From Gamarada debralockiae (Eukaryota; Ascomycota; Leotiomycetes; Helotiales; Hyphodiscaceae): a stretch of 20,580 nt of DNA. Location of the stretch: contig NXFV01000798.1 in the NCBI GenBank assembly GCA_002803225.1, positions 1-20,580 on the forward strand, given 5' to 3'. Of the stretch, positions 1-9,038 are shown in pieces. Below the pieces are notes generated by a model. It was not told the origin of the DNA. It ran no database searches and was given only the letters and a program-made list of their open reading frames with translations. How positions within the stretch are numbered: position 1 is the stretch's first letter; each line of letters opens with the position of its first letter. Both the position numbers and the translations under genes were made by a program.

Positions 1-473
1 GGCTCCGGAAGCCGTTTCGACAGTATTGCAGCTCATTTGGGCGATCTCGATAGCTCACCGTATGGTCCGCAACACCTTTGCCCTGAAATATTCGTTATGA
101 CGCCAGTGAAAATGAATGAAGACCCAGTCAACTCAGGGTCTGGTCCAGTTGACCCCCGCTCTGCCATTCAGATAGGGTATGATCCACAAGGCCTACTTCA
201 ATATGATCAGCAAACACAAGACATCTATTCAACTATTTACAGTCTGTGGCTGAATACCGACAGGCTTCATGAGATCAAATACTACCCACTGAATAAGAAT
301 AATAGAAAGGCCAGTCACATGCAAGGTTCCAACGTCTCACCCGACTATACCGGCTTATTAGCGGCCCCGAGGGCAAAGTTCTCTTTGAATATAACAAGTG
401 TTCGACCAATGTAATCGAAGGACGACTTTGGACGGAGAGCACTGAGACGTTTGGATGGCAGATAAATCCCCCA
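1..473 (+). other. Protein-like fragments at the left edge, no gene model
   Basis: One frame is open from base 1 to a stop at 412-414 (137 codons, cut by the window edge). A second frame, open from 306 to a TAA at 482-484, reads more like protein after about 366, for instance LFEYNKCSTNVIEGRLW. A third frame is open from base 2 to about 97. No single frame carries a recognisable domain. The pattern suits the 3' end of an intron-containing gene, or a decayed one, entering from the left. An acceptor-like TTTACAG ends at 242, but I could not find a donor and acceptor set that joins the frames convincingly. I do not recognise a family and give no function. Confidence 0.2.
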
Positions 474-931
474 GTCACTCAGTAACGAGGTGTTCCATCG
501 AGTAGAATTATTTTCACTTGTTTGGCCGGATGGTTGGAGCAATCAAGCCTACCAGGCCTTCAAAGTGCAGTTAATACATTATGTGGTCTAGTTTCTTTCC
601 TTATAGTGTGTTTCAAAGGATCTCCTTCGGTTGGTTCGAACAGCAGAAGTGTTGGGTGTCAAATTTGGCTTTCCTATAGAGTCGATTTTCCATCTAACAC
701 GTATGACATTGAAACGCAAAAGGAAAAGGTTTTATTGGCAGCTAATGTTAGTCCCCTCTTCGTTTAATAGTCCAATCACAATTGCTCTTACACTGCCCCA
801 AGAAACGTATTGTGACCTTTGCATGGCTGCTAGAAATCCAAAATATAATCATCCAATTGTGTGACAAGGGGGCAAAGTATTATTTTTGGAGAACCAACAT
901 GCAATGTAGGCACCTAAACTCGTTACCCCGC
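474..931. other. Intergenic spacer, nothing recognised
   Basis: Only short overlapping frames without domain-like content are present. It lies upstream of the ankyrin-repeat gene and presumably holds the distal part of its promoter. Confidence 0.4.
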
Positions 932-955
932 CCAATGGGAGCGGCCAAATATATA
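932..955 (+). promoter_or_regulatory. CCAAT and TATA-like promoter of the ankyrin gene
   Basis: A CCAAT pentamer lies at 932-936 and a TATA-like AATATATAGG at about 949-958, roughly 105-130 bases before the ATG at 1062. The order and spacing suit a fungal core promoter with a short 5' leader. CCAAT is the known target of the HAP/CBC complex; binding here is inference. Confidence 0.45.
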
Positions 956-1061
956 GGCGTGACTTCTAGAACCTCGACATATTCAGAAACGACCAACTTC
1001 AAATTTCAGGACCAGAATAATTAAAAACTCCCTTGGTTTCCCCCTTCTATCTTATGCAGTA

Positions 1062-2080
1062 ATGGACGAACCCAGAGATGTCTCCGATAACGAACGAGGT
1101 CTACAAAGCACTTCTAGAAATCTATTTACTCCAAATACCCCGCCTCCATCCCTTTCTAAAGACTGGCGCTCTGCACCTTACCAAGTTCTAAGTAAGGCAT
1201 GCTCAACCGGAAAATTGGATGTCGTTCAGTATATCTTGACTGAAGTTACGGACGGCCCTGCTTTCAAAGACATCAGAGAACGGTTCCCCACGAACTTGCT
1301 TTGGGCTTGCTCAAGAGGATATACTGATATCCTTGCGTGTTTGCTAGATCTTGGAGCAGATATTGGACACTCTCCTATGAGTACAATGCACAATAAAGAC
1401 ACCGAGTCGGCTATCCGTGTGTATGAAGTCCTGTTCCAGCATGGGCTAGAACTATCGCGCTTTCCAGAAATCCTCCAGTACGTATCTTCTCTATCCTAAC
1501 AGCGGGGAGATATGAGCTGATTCACTACAGTGCATGGATTCACAACGAAACCCTACTCAGATACTTGCTTTCCAAAGGGGCAAATCCAAACAGCTTAGAC
1601 GAAAGTGATCTTCTCCCGCTTGATTTATGTAGTAGTACTTCTACCATGAAGCTCCTTATCGATCATGGCGCAGATATATCACGGGTTAATTTGTTACACG
1701 GCTTCATAAGTTTGCCAAATAATACCTATTCAGAGGATACTTTGGAATTCCTTCTTGAAGTAGGAGTAGATATCAACGCACGTGCAGTATATACTGGAGA
1801 CGCTCCACCAGGTTCAAGAGTATACGCCCATGGTATGAGAATGACGGGGAATGGAGGTACAGCATTACACTGGATAGTACGTGGGTTTGTGCTCAAGGGG
1901 CGACCCTCGGTTGACCGAGTAGTGCGAGCGAAGTGGCTGTTAGAGAAAGGAGCGAGGTTAGATATCAAAGATGATAGCGGATTGACACCGCTTGATTACG
2001 CTGCGGATCAATCGATGATTGTTCTCCTGAATCAATATAGGTTTCAAGACGAGGACCAGGGGAGTGACGCAAAAATTTGA
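1062..2080 (+). CDS. Ankyrin-repeat protein (two exons)
   Basis: Probable intracellular ankyrin-repeat protein of 321 residues; such repeats serve as protein-binding scaffolds, and the partner is unknown. Exon 1 is 1062-1477, the intron is 1478-1530 (53 nt, donor GTACGT, possible branch CTAAC at 1496-1500, acceptor CAG), and exon 2 is 1531-2080; the phases agree. Repeat hallmarks are KLDVVQYILTE, then NLLWACSRGYTDILACLLDLGADI, seen as LLWACSRGYTDIL and LLDLGADI, VYEVLFQHGLELS, LLRYLLSKGANPN, MKLLIDHGADIS, LEFLLEVGVDINA, GGTALHWIV and LLEKGARLDIKDDSGLTPLD. There is no signal peptide or membrane segment. The repeats are degenerate, as is common in fungal ankyrin proteins. Oddity: the 3' part of the proposed intron is itself open in the exon 2 frame and reads as an ankyrin helix, so a small indel instead of an intron cannot be excluded. 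The ATG has G at -3 and G at +4. Confidence 0.8.
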
Positions 2081-3086
2081 GAAAGGAGAGAAGGAGAGAC
2101 TAGCTGACGTGGTAAGGAGTAGCCTCAAGATAATGGATCGGGTAGCTGACAGTAGTGGGAATTGGTAATGATTTTTTGACCTGCTTTCTTTGCTCTATTG
2201 AACTTATCACATAGTTTATCGAGTATGTATCTTCTTACTACTTAGAAAATGAGAAAATCTCATGGGGGTGTACTAAGTATTATTACTATCTACGGTTCCA
2301 TATAGGTCTAGTTTTTTGGTGTGTAATGAAGTTGGCCATTAAGAGGATGAAAAATGAGAAAGATACTTGACAATAGTATGAGGAAGATATACCCCGGATT
2401 TGTAGGTCTGCTCTTTGTTTTCTATAATTAGTTTACTTGAAAAACAGTAAATAAATGTAAAACAAAATTATTAAACAGATTAAACATTCTATGATATATT
2501 CAAGAAGAATTGCTCTTGAAAAGTTTTATTATAGACAGATTTTAAATAATTAAACTTACGTTTAGTCGTGTAAGTATTCCGTGAAAATTAAGGGTTCTGA
2601 AAACCATAAAATTCTCGCGTAACAGCTACAGGTAGTTGGAGGGCAACAGGAGGGATCACAGCGTATTAGAGAAGTAGCAGTAGAGTAAAAGAGATAATAG
2701 TAGTTATATTCGTAGTAGTTAATAAGAGGTTCTGTAATACTTGTATGCTTGTAAAAAAGAAACTTAAGCTTGCCCTTCTCTAAGTAAGGTTAATATTGAC
2801 ATGGTAATAACCCCGTAGAGCAACAGGTACAAGTTAGGCAGTAGTGAAAGGAGTGATATATTAAGACTAGATTAAGGGGCCCATGCACGCAATCCTAGGC
2901 CAAATTGCCTTAAACTTAAATATATAAGCTATTTATACATAACTATTTACTATCTTAAGCCTTAGGGTCATAAGACGCGGGGTTGCGCTAATAGTATAGT
3001 ATAAGGGGTTCCGTGGTAATTGTTAGGATAATATCACGGCCGATTATGGCATTAGCCCTGGTTCCGCCGCGCGAACTGCTCTGTGA
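2081..3086. other. AT-rich gene-free stretch
   Basis: About 1 kb of very AT-rich DNA with no open frame of note and many short A/T runs. It passes into the MITE at 3089. The composition contrasts with the flanking genes and suits an old repeat degraded by point mutation, possibly RIP (the fungal process that mutates repeats C to T), but I could not measure dinucleotide indices. The first 150 bases after 2080 may contain the 3' UTR of the ankyrin gene. Confidence 0.5.
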
Positions 3087-3088
3087 TA

Positions 3089-3537
3089 CAGTAAAACCTG
3101 GCTATAAGCATATTGGACATAAGCATATCCTGTCCACTAAGCATATTGTTGCTGGTCCCGTCGATTTTATATAGCATATAAGCATAACCTCTTAACCTAG
3201 CATATGCTTATGATTTCCAGGTCCTGATCTATAATGATCCCTATTTTCTCCCTCTGATATGCTTACAAAGGCAAGTTTTTATTGATGCGGGGTGCCTAAA
3301 GGTGCTATATTAGTGGAAATTAGGGCAAAATCTGAGCTTTTAAGTAGCCTATGTATAAAACAATAAGTGCAAGACTATCTGAGGGCGTAATTGGGAGCAT
3401 TTTTGGCCCTCTAGAACGAGATCGTTGCTTGAGATTCGCAATATAACCATATTACGTGCACTTTAACATAAGCATATCCTGGCGTATAAGCATATAACCC
3501 TTGTCCCGGGGGGTATGCTTATAGCTAGGTTTTACTG
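3089..3537. mobile_element. MITE-like non-autonomous Tc1/mariner-type element
   Basis: A 449 bp element with terminal inverted repeats of 24 bp at 3089-3112 and 3514-3537 that differ at one position. The outer end reads CAGTAAAACCT and TA dinucleotides flank both sides (3087-3088 and 3538-3539). A TA target duplication and a CAGT terminus are usual for the Tc1/mariner/pogo superfamily. It has no transposase frame, so it must be mobilised in trans if at all. The inside is rich in copies of the subterminal motif ATAAGCATAT in both orientations, for example 3104-3113, 3119-3128 and about 3469-3478. It lies about 9 bases from the end of the LINE remnant. Confidence 0.85.
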
Positions 3538-3545
3538 TATTTGCA

Positions 3546-3995
3546 TGATATCTAGGGTTCGGGATTGACCGTTAGGGTTGATTGTCGGAATAGACTTGGG
3601 ATTAACTGTCGGGATTGACTAAATAGTTCGAGTCAAGCTATAGATATAAAGGAAGGGTTAAACTTAGTAGGAACGGGTAGATATTTTAAATTAAAGCAAT
3701 CTTTGAACTATTTTGGACTAGTGCCATATGCACCACAGTATCTAGGTAATAATGCCCAATACCTAGGAGAAATTCTAGTCTCCTTTAAGAAGCCTAGAGT
3801 CTTCTCAATTCCAATTTTTGTGTGTAGCAGGAGCTGTAGGCTAAGCCTAGTGCTCTGTATCTCGTCTTGTAGCCTCTCTCTAGCTACTTTTAGCTCCTTA
3901 CAGCTAAGCAGCAAGTATTCAGTGGTCTCTTTTTACCCACAGCGACATAAGTCGTTAATCGAATGCCTGAGTTGGTATAAGTACGACCTTAAGTA
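3546..3995 (-). mobile_element. LINE retrotransposon remnant: ORF2 C-terminus and 3' UTR
   Basis: On the minus strand a frame from about 3983 to 3708 reads like the C-terminal end of a fungal LINE reverse-transcriptase polyprotein. It has a cysteine knuckle-like stretch (LCRCG), then ETTEYLLLSC, a charged helix (KELKVARERLQDEI), RLSLQLLLHTKIGIEK and FLKETRIS. This order (CxCG, ETxxHLLLxC, LSLxxLL, FLxxT) is what I know from Tad-like elements; the assignment is by pattern only. The frame is broken by TAA at 3933-3935, ends at 3708, and has no reverse transcriptase domain upstream, so it is 5'-truncated and dead. The 3' UTR runs to about 3546 and matches a second copy at 20320-20504. Confidence 0.65.
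3557..3619. repeat. Short degenerate tandem repeat in LINE 3' UTR
   Basis: About five units of 11-13 bp resembling TGTCGGGATTGAC lie head to tail at 3557-3569, 3570-3582, 3583-3595, 3596-3606 and 3607-3619. They occupy the same position in this 3' UTR as the 18-19 bp repeats at 20436-20491 in the other copy, but the unit sequence differs. Confidence 0.6.
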
Positions 3996-4351
3996 GCTAT
4001 GGTTGATTAATTAATTTATCCGTTGAACTTCCCTAAATACTTTGCTAGAGCTTGGTTAACACGATGTTTGAAGCGTTAAACGAGCACCCGGAGTGACTTC
4101 GCTTGCATCTCTATGGATCATGCCTCTACTCGACTTCAAACTATTGGAAGGAACAAGATATAGCATTGGGAGCCAGCTCTGGCTCTCACAAACCGGAATA
4201 ACAACCCAACCGGCTGTTTGAATGGTTCATCATTTCGATAAAGGCATGCATCTAGCCATCTATCCATGCACTTATTCTTCAAGCCCAGAAATCCAAGTTC
4301 CCCCAATGTTCCAACAAATCCAACGCCAGCGCCGTGCAATCCAACACAAAT
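3996..4351. other. Spacer between LINE remnant and DUF255 gene
   Basis: No gene is visible. The right part is the 3' flank of the DUF255 gene (minus strand) and should contain its poly(A) site. A 16 bp interrupted palindrome with two 7 bp arms (GAGCCAG / CTGGCTC) lies at 4170-4185. Confidence 0.4.
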
Positions 4352-6820
4352 CTACTCTACTTTCTTATCCGCATCTGCGACAGGTAGAGCATCAGAAACC
4401 TCCCTAAGATCTAACCCACCACCATTGACGCTCTCCTCCTTGCACGCTCCATTTTCACAAACCATGACTCTCACCCCCTTCTCATCCTTTCCAAAATCCT
4501 TCAGCAAACTATTCCGTTCTCTTAGCCAAGAATCTCCGGAGCCAAGCTTGGCGAAACTTCCCAAACCACCTCTAGGCTGTTTCTCAAACTCTTTAATCTT
4601 CCCAATCTCCGCAACCTCGCCGCCAGAAACAACTACGCCCCTAACACCCAACCGTCCCGCCACGACCGCAGGCATGAAACTCGCAAACAGCCAAGGATAC
4701 TGCAACATCTCCGACTCAAAGCTAGCAACCGTCTCCTTAGCTAACTTCTCGTAGCCTGTGTCATTGAAGAAAGAAGAGAGGCGGTAGAGATTGCAGGCCG
4801 AGATGCCATTTGTGGAGGGCTCAGATGAGTCCATGCCGTCTTTGAGACGCAGGATAATATCTGGTGCAAGGTGTGGAGAGGGCGTGGAGAAGAATGCTCC
4901 TGTGCCGGAGGGCCGGTGGTCATAGAAGAGGGATATTTGCGTTTCTGAATTTAGGGTTAGTGAAAGAATCTGGAAGAGAGATAGGGACGTACGTTGTAGC
5001 TCGTCAGCCCATCGAAGCCAGCTTTCCTCAAATGTAGCTTCGTAAAGATCAATCAAGCCTTCGATCAGGAATGCATAATCGTCCGCGAAACCCCTCGTAT
5101 CGCCTCGTCCTTCTCTATACACTCTATACAACGTTTTCTCCTCATCATACAGCTCCTGCTTTATGAACTCCGCCGCCTTAATCGCACTCTCCAAATACTT
5201 TTTGGACGTCTCTGGATCAAAGCCCTTCGTCACCGCAGCAGTTCTTGCTAACGCACCAATGGCAATGCCATTCCAGCTGACAATAATCTTGTCATCTAGC
5301 GCAGGTCTGACTCTTTCCTTTTCTCTGTGCGCCCGCAACGCAGCCTTGCCCTCCTTAATAATCCGCACGACCTCCTCCTCCTTGACACCAAACTGTTTAG
5401 CAAGCGCACTTGGATTGCTCACCACAGCCAGCACATTCTGGTCGATAAACTCATCATGCGCGTCGTTCTCCGGCAGTACATTTCCATGCGAACTAACATT
5501 AAAGAATGCTGACACAATCGGCTCATTCTGCGGTCCTAAAATATTCTCGAATTCTCGTTTGGTCCAGACGTAGTATGCGCCTTCACGCTTCTCGGCGTCA
5601 TTGGGTCGGTAATAAGAATCTGCGTCTTCGGAGGAGTAGAATCCACCAGCAGGGTGGGAAAGTGTGGTGGTGAGGTAGGTAGCGATGTCGTAGACGGCCC
5701 CAAGCATATCCGCATCCCGCGAGAGGAGAAAGGCGTCGAGGTAGATATGCAGAAGCTGGGCGTTATCGTAGAGCATTTTCTCAAAATGTGGCAACGACCA
5801 ATCTGCAGTCACCGAATATCTTGCGAAACCAGTCCCAATATGATCATGTATGCCACCCCTGGCCATCTTGCGCAGTGTTGAGATCGCCATGTTCTCCGCT
5901 TTCCGGCACTCATCGGGTCCAACAACGTCGAGGACAACTTGTGGGTACTGGCCTAGCCGGAGCAAGAACGAAAGCTTAGAGGGCGTAGGGAACTTGGGCG
6001 CTGTTCCGAATCCACCATTCTTTTTATCGAACGTAGAAGCGAAATGCGCGTTTGCTTCCTCCAATAACTCAATATCAAGTCCATCACCTCCCTCCCCTAA
6101 CCTATCTCCAAAAGTTCCCTCCGCGGCAAAGTCCTTCAGCTGTTGTAAGATCTGTCTCGAATCTAGCCGGCATTTCTCTTCCTGCTCCTTCCAGACTGTG
6201 CTGAGCTTATTCAGGATACCAAGGAAATCGACTTGATCTTCAAACGGTGTGGTGTTGGATGTAGGGCCAGGCCAATACGTGCCGCCAAAGACAGGCTCGA
6301 GGTCGGGTGTGACGAAGACGTTGAGGGGCCAGCCTCCTGATCCGGTCGTTGCTTGGACAAAGTTCATGTAGATGCGGTCGATATCGGGTCTCTCCTCCCT
6401 ATCAACCTTCACTGGTATAAACTCGCTGTTCAGTATGGCGGCGACTTCGTCGTTTTCAAAGCTCTCGCGCTCCATGACATGACACCCTGTTTGTGAATCA
6501 TCAGCACCTTCCCTCCCATCCATATCAACTCCCTCCAAGACCCCTCTTCCGTAGATTGAAGAAAACTTACAATGACAAGCGCTATACCCAATACTAACAA
6601 ATAACAACCTATTCTCCCTCCTCGCCAATCTAATACTTTCATCGCCCCAAATCTGCCAAGCAACAGGATTCGTCGAATGCGCGCGCACATACGGACTCCT
6701 GCTTTCGCCAGCTTTGTTTTCTAGCACTATCTTCTCCTTTTTCTCGTTGTCCAGCTTTATATGGTTTCCAAGAGTTCCCTTCAAGGCCCCGCCGATGCCT
6801 TGGGGCTGTGATGCCATCAT
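4352..6820 (-). CDS. DUF255 / SPATA20 (YyaL)-like thioredoxin-domain protein
   Basis: Homologue of the DUF255 family (SPATA20/SSP411, bacterial YyaL): an N-terminal thioredoxin-like fold followed by an alpha/alpha six-barrel related to six-hairpin glycosidases. Its reaction is not established. Introns are 6487-6570 (84 nt, GTAAGT...CAG) and 4945-4992 (48 nt, GTACGT...CAG); splicing gives about 778 residues, a usual family length. Visible motifs: SPYVRAHSTNPVAWQIW (residues about 42-58), SIGYSACHWCHVM with Cys82 and Cys85 after splicing, VKVDREERPDID, GSGGWPLNVFVTP, GGTYWP, SLPHFEKMLYDNAQLL, GGFYSSEDADS, YYVWTKREF, LDDKIIVSWNGIAIGALA and FADDYAFLIEGLIDLYEA. The start is the first in-frame ATG (6818-6820); the frame stays open upstream to about 6976 without an ATG. 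No clear targeting signal was seen. It is divergent from the ankyrin gene and has no functional link to its neighbours. Confidence 0.93.
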   Translation of the reverse strand: MMASQPQGIGGALKGTLGNHIKLDNEKKEKIVLENKAGESRSPYVRAHSTNPVAWQIWGDESIRLARRENRLLFVSIGYSACHCKFSSIYGRGVLEGVDMDGREGADDSQTGCHVMERESFENDEVAAILNSEFIPVKVDREERPDIDRIYMNFVQATTGSGGWPLNVFVTPDLEPVFGGTYWPGPTSNTTPFEDQVDFLGILNKLSTVWKEQEEKCRLDSRQILQQLKDFAAEGTFGDRLGEGGDGLDIELLEEANAHFASTFDKKNGGFGTAPKFPTPSKLSFLLRLGQYPQVVLDVVGPDECRKAENMAISTLRKMARGGIHDHIGTGFARYSVTADWSLPHFEKMLYDNAQLLHIYLDAFLLSRDADMLGAVYDIATYLTTTLSHPAGGFYSSEDADSYYRPNDAEKREGAYYVWTKREFENILGPQNEPIVSAFFNVSSHGNVLPENDAHDEFIDQNVLAVVSNPSALAKQFGVKEEEVVRIIKEGKAALRAHREKERVRPALDDKIIVSWNGIAIGALARTAAVTKGFDPETSKKYLESAIKAAEFIKQELYDEEKTLYRVYREGRGDTRGFADDYAFLIEGLIDLYEATFEESWLRWADELQRTSLSLFQILSLTLNSETQISLFYDHRPSGTGAFFSTPSPHLAPDIILRLKDGMDSSEPSTNGISACNLYRLSSFFNDTGYEKLAKETVASFESEMLQYPWLFASFMPAVVAGRLGVRGVVVSGGEVAEIGKIKEFEKQPRGGLGSFAKLGSGDSWLRERNSLLKDFGKDEKGVRVMVCENGACKEESVNGGGLDLREVSDALPVADADKKVE

Positions 6821-7995
6821 CACTCTGTATTGATGTCTTCGTCGCAGTGGATATTGAGGTGAAGCTTGGGAGTGCGGGATATCCAGAAGGATGAGGAATG
6901 GTCTTTCGGTGTCCGCAGATGGACTCAGCCTTCCGCAGTGCTGTTGTTTGACTTTCAAAGCTCTGTTGGTTGTCAAATTGCGCTCGGGCGTAGTGGGGCA
7001 GGAGCTATCTCCGAGGCTCTGTCGAACGTAATCGCTGGGTCGATGGCTGGAGTTTTCAGTTCAAGGATGACAACGATGCTGTAAGAGAGCGAGGAATATG
7101 TGCGCAGCTAAATGTGAGAGTGAATGAAGACCGTGAGAGGTTGTGTATCTTTATCGCGCAAAAGATGTTGTTATCGTGAGCCAAGCTTTGATGACAAGGC
7201 TGCTCACAGCCGAGCCGCTATTTTGAGGGGTCATTTGTTCATATCATGGGGGATCAAGATGGACGTCAGATCCACGTGTGTTCTACTTCAAGCATGTCGC
7301 AATCATCAAGATTAGAGGATTTGACTCTGGAAGAGCACCTCAAGATGTCCACAAGGATGGACCTTCCACAAGCAGATCATACAAATCAAGTTTCAAGATC
7401 ACACCTTAAATCAACAAGCAATTCTATGGCCGTGAGAAACTTTTATCTTTATTCATCATCAGCATGTTTTTGACTCCTGATCCACCCAGCTATCATCCAA
7501 CCGCAACACCGACCATCCGACGCCTTCGATGATTTCCAAGCTCTCATGTGTCCGCTTCACTAAAACATGATCCGGATTCGCCAAAGGAAAGAAAGCCGAT
7601 TAATGCAGGGCGACAAGATGCAGGAACACTCATCATCGAAAAGTATTGTACAAGAAGTGAAATGAAAATGCTAGTGGTGCCAGAGCCACAATGATGATAT
7701 GCCGAAGAACTGGGACATCGATCGATGTTGCAAGGCAAGACCACAGTGAATGAAATTCGTCACCCTCCAGAGGCTGAGTTCTACTCCAACATGTTCAATC
7801 GGTATGTGAAGATGAGTGTTGTGTCGAGGTATTTTGTCAGCTGTGGCCCAGCCGCAGTCGACAAACTAACTGCTAATATCGTTCGGTACATGAATGGTAG
7901 ACTGTGCTTCCAGAGCTCATGATACTGCAAACCACTAACGAGATACAACGCTAATCAAAAGAGGAACGCCGCAAATCAGGGTCTGGAGTGTTCAC
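6821..7995. other. Intergenic region with the DUF255 gene promoter
   Basis: This 1.2 kb lies between the 5' end of the DUF255 gene and the 3' end of the CAP gene, both on the minus strand. It should carry the DUF255 promoter and leader (right of 6820) and the CAP gene poly(A) site (left of 7996). A frame from an ATG at 7294 gives about 59 polar residues with no recognisable feature, and I do not call it. No RNA gene or repeat was seen. Confidence 0.45.
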
Positions 7996-9038
7996 TTATG
8001 ATGCAGCGACATTTTCAGCGAACTCGCCCAAGATGTTACCTGGGAAAGGTTAGCGGATGATTAATTGTTGAAAGAGGGGAGCGATTCTCACCTTGAGGGT
8101 AGTAGTTGCAGACGGTGTACCAAACGTACATGCCGGGGAAGATTGAGTTGGAGGTTGGACAAGCTTGAACGGCACATCCAATCTCAAGAGAGTTCTTCCA
8201 CACAATCTGGGTGAAATGGGTCCATTCACCGCCAGTCTCCTGAGGGTCCTCTTGGCCGTAAAGGGACGCGAAGAGTGAGGCCTCGCTGTACCACTCGCTG
8301 ATGATGGCATTCTCAAGAGCGCTCTCGAGGGTCCAGGCATTTGAAGAAGAGGATCCTTGAGAAGCAATGTTTTGGCCGTATCCACCGCCACCCTCAGTCC
8401 TATTTCAAGTTAGTCAAGGCGGGCATGATTCACGGGGAATTGGCTTACATGTCATGAGCAAAGACACAGGTAGCAGCAGTGATTGCAGCGTATGACGCAA
8501 GAGTCTCGTTCCAGGAAACGTTCTCAGCCGAGTGGCTGGATCGGCAAGTGTTGTGGTTGTCCACACCAGTGGAGGCCAAGGAGTTGCCGGAGGTCGATGC
8601 AGCTGGGGTGCTGGCGACAGGAGCAGCGGAAGTAGTAGCAGCAACTTCAACAACGGGAGCCTGGGTGGTAGTCTCGACTGGAGCGGCCTCGGTGGTTGTT
8701 GGTGCAGGAGCCTCAGTTGTGGTTGGAGCCGGAGGAGGAGTTGTGCTGGTAGTAGGAGGTGGGGGTGGAATGTAGGTCGAGGTCGGCTTCTGGGAGGTAG
8801 TTGGCTCGACCTTTACCATGGATGAGGTGGTGCTGGGAGTAGCTTCAATCGGGTTGATGTAGACGGTGCTCTGGACATGGACCGTAGTTGGAGGAAGTTC
8901 ACCCTCGGTGACAGTGACATAAACAATATCGGTAACAATGTCATAAACTAAGGCCTTCTTGTGCATGTGGTTGTGGGCGAGGGGACTTGCAACGGCCAAA
9001 GTAGCGCCGAGCAGAGTGAGGATAGTTGAGGAACGCAT
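7996..9038 (-). CDS. Secreted CAP/PR-1-like (SCP/Pry1) protein with mucin-like linker
   Basis: Predicted extracellular or wall-linked CAP-superfamily protein of 313 residues. Fungal members such as yeast Pry1 bind sterols and fatty acids; that role is only inferred here. Exons are 8449-9038, 8092-8399 and 7996-8039; introns are 8400-8448 (branch CTAAC) and 8040-8091 (branch CTAAC). The ATG at 9036-9038 begins a signal peptide (MRSSTILTLLGATLAVASP). Residues about 60-155 are a Thr/Pro/Ala/Val-rich linker suited to O-glycosylation. The CAP domain follows: DNHNTCRSSHSAENVSW, LASYAA, CVFAHDM, GYGQNIA, SEWYSEA, CAP1 signature THFTQIVW and CAP2 signature YTVCNYYPQGN, which is split by intron 2. Cysteines typical of the fold are present. 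Upstream codons in the same frame lack an ATG. Confidence in family and structure is high; a role in host interaction is possible but not shown. Confidence 0.93.

Noticed and set aside
633..640. GGTTCGAA resembling a tRNA B box
   Set aside because: No A box, acceptor stem or cloverleaf around it.
2985..2995. CGCAACCCC shared (opposite strand) with 20557-20565
   Set aside because: Too short, and the flanks do not align collinearly with the LINE copies; the poly-C run makes the match unreliable.
3703..3996. 97-codon plus-strand frame
   Set aside because: Antisense of the LINE C-terminal remnant; Cys/Ser/Leu-rich content is an artefact of the opposite frame.
4170..4185. 16 bp interrupted palindrome downstream of the DUF255 gene
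   Set aside because: Two-base centre makes a poor RNA hairpin and fungal genes do not use such terminators; one such palindrome is expected by chance in 20 kb.
4266..6236. Several plus-strand frames of 60-160 codons
   Set aside because: Antisense to the DUF255 gene, which has clear family motifs on the minus strand.
7246..7473. 75-codon plus-strand frame in the DUF255-CAP spacer
   Set aside because: No domain, signal or splice support; lies in a probable promoter region.
8479..8825. Open frames rich in Val/Gly/Ser on the plus strand
   Set aside because: Mirror of the Thr/Pro-rich linker of the CAP gene; low-complexity antisense frames.
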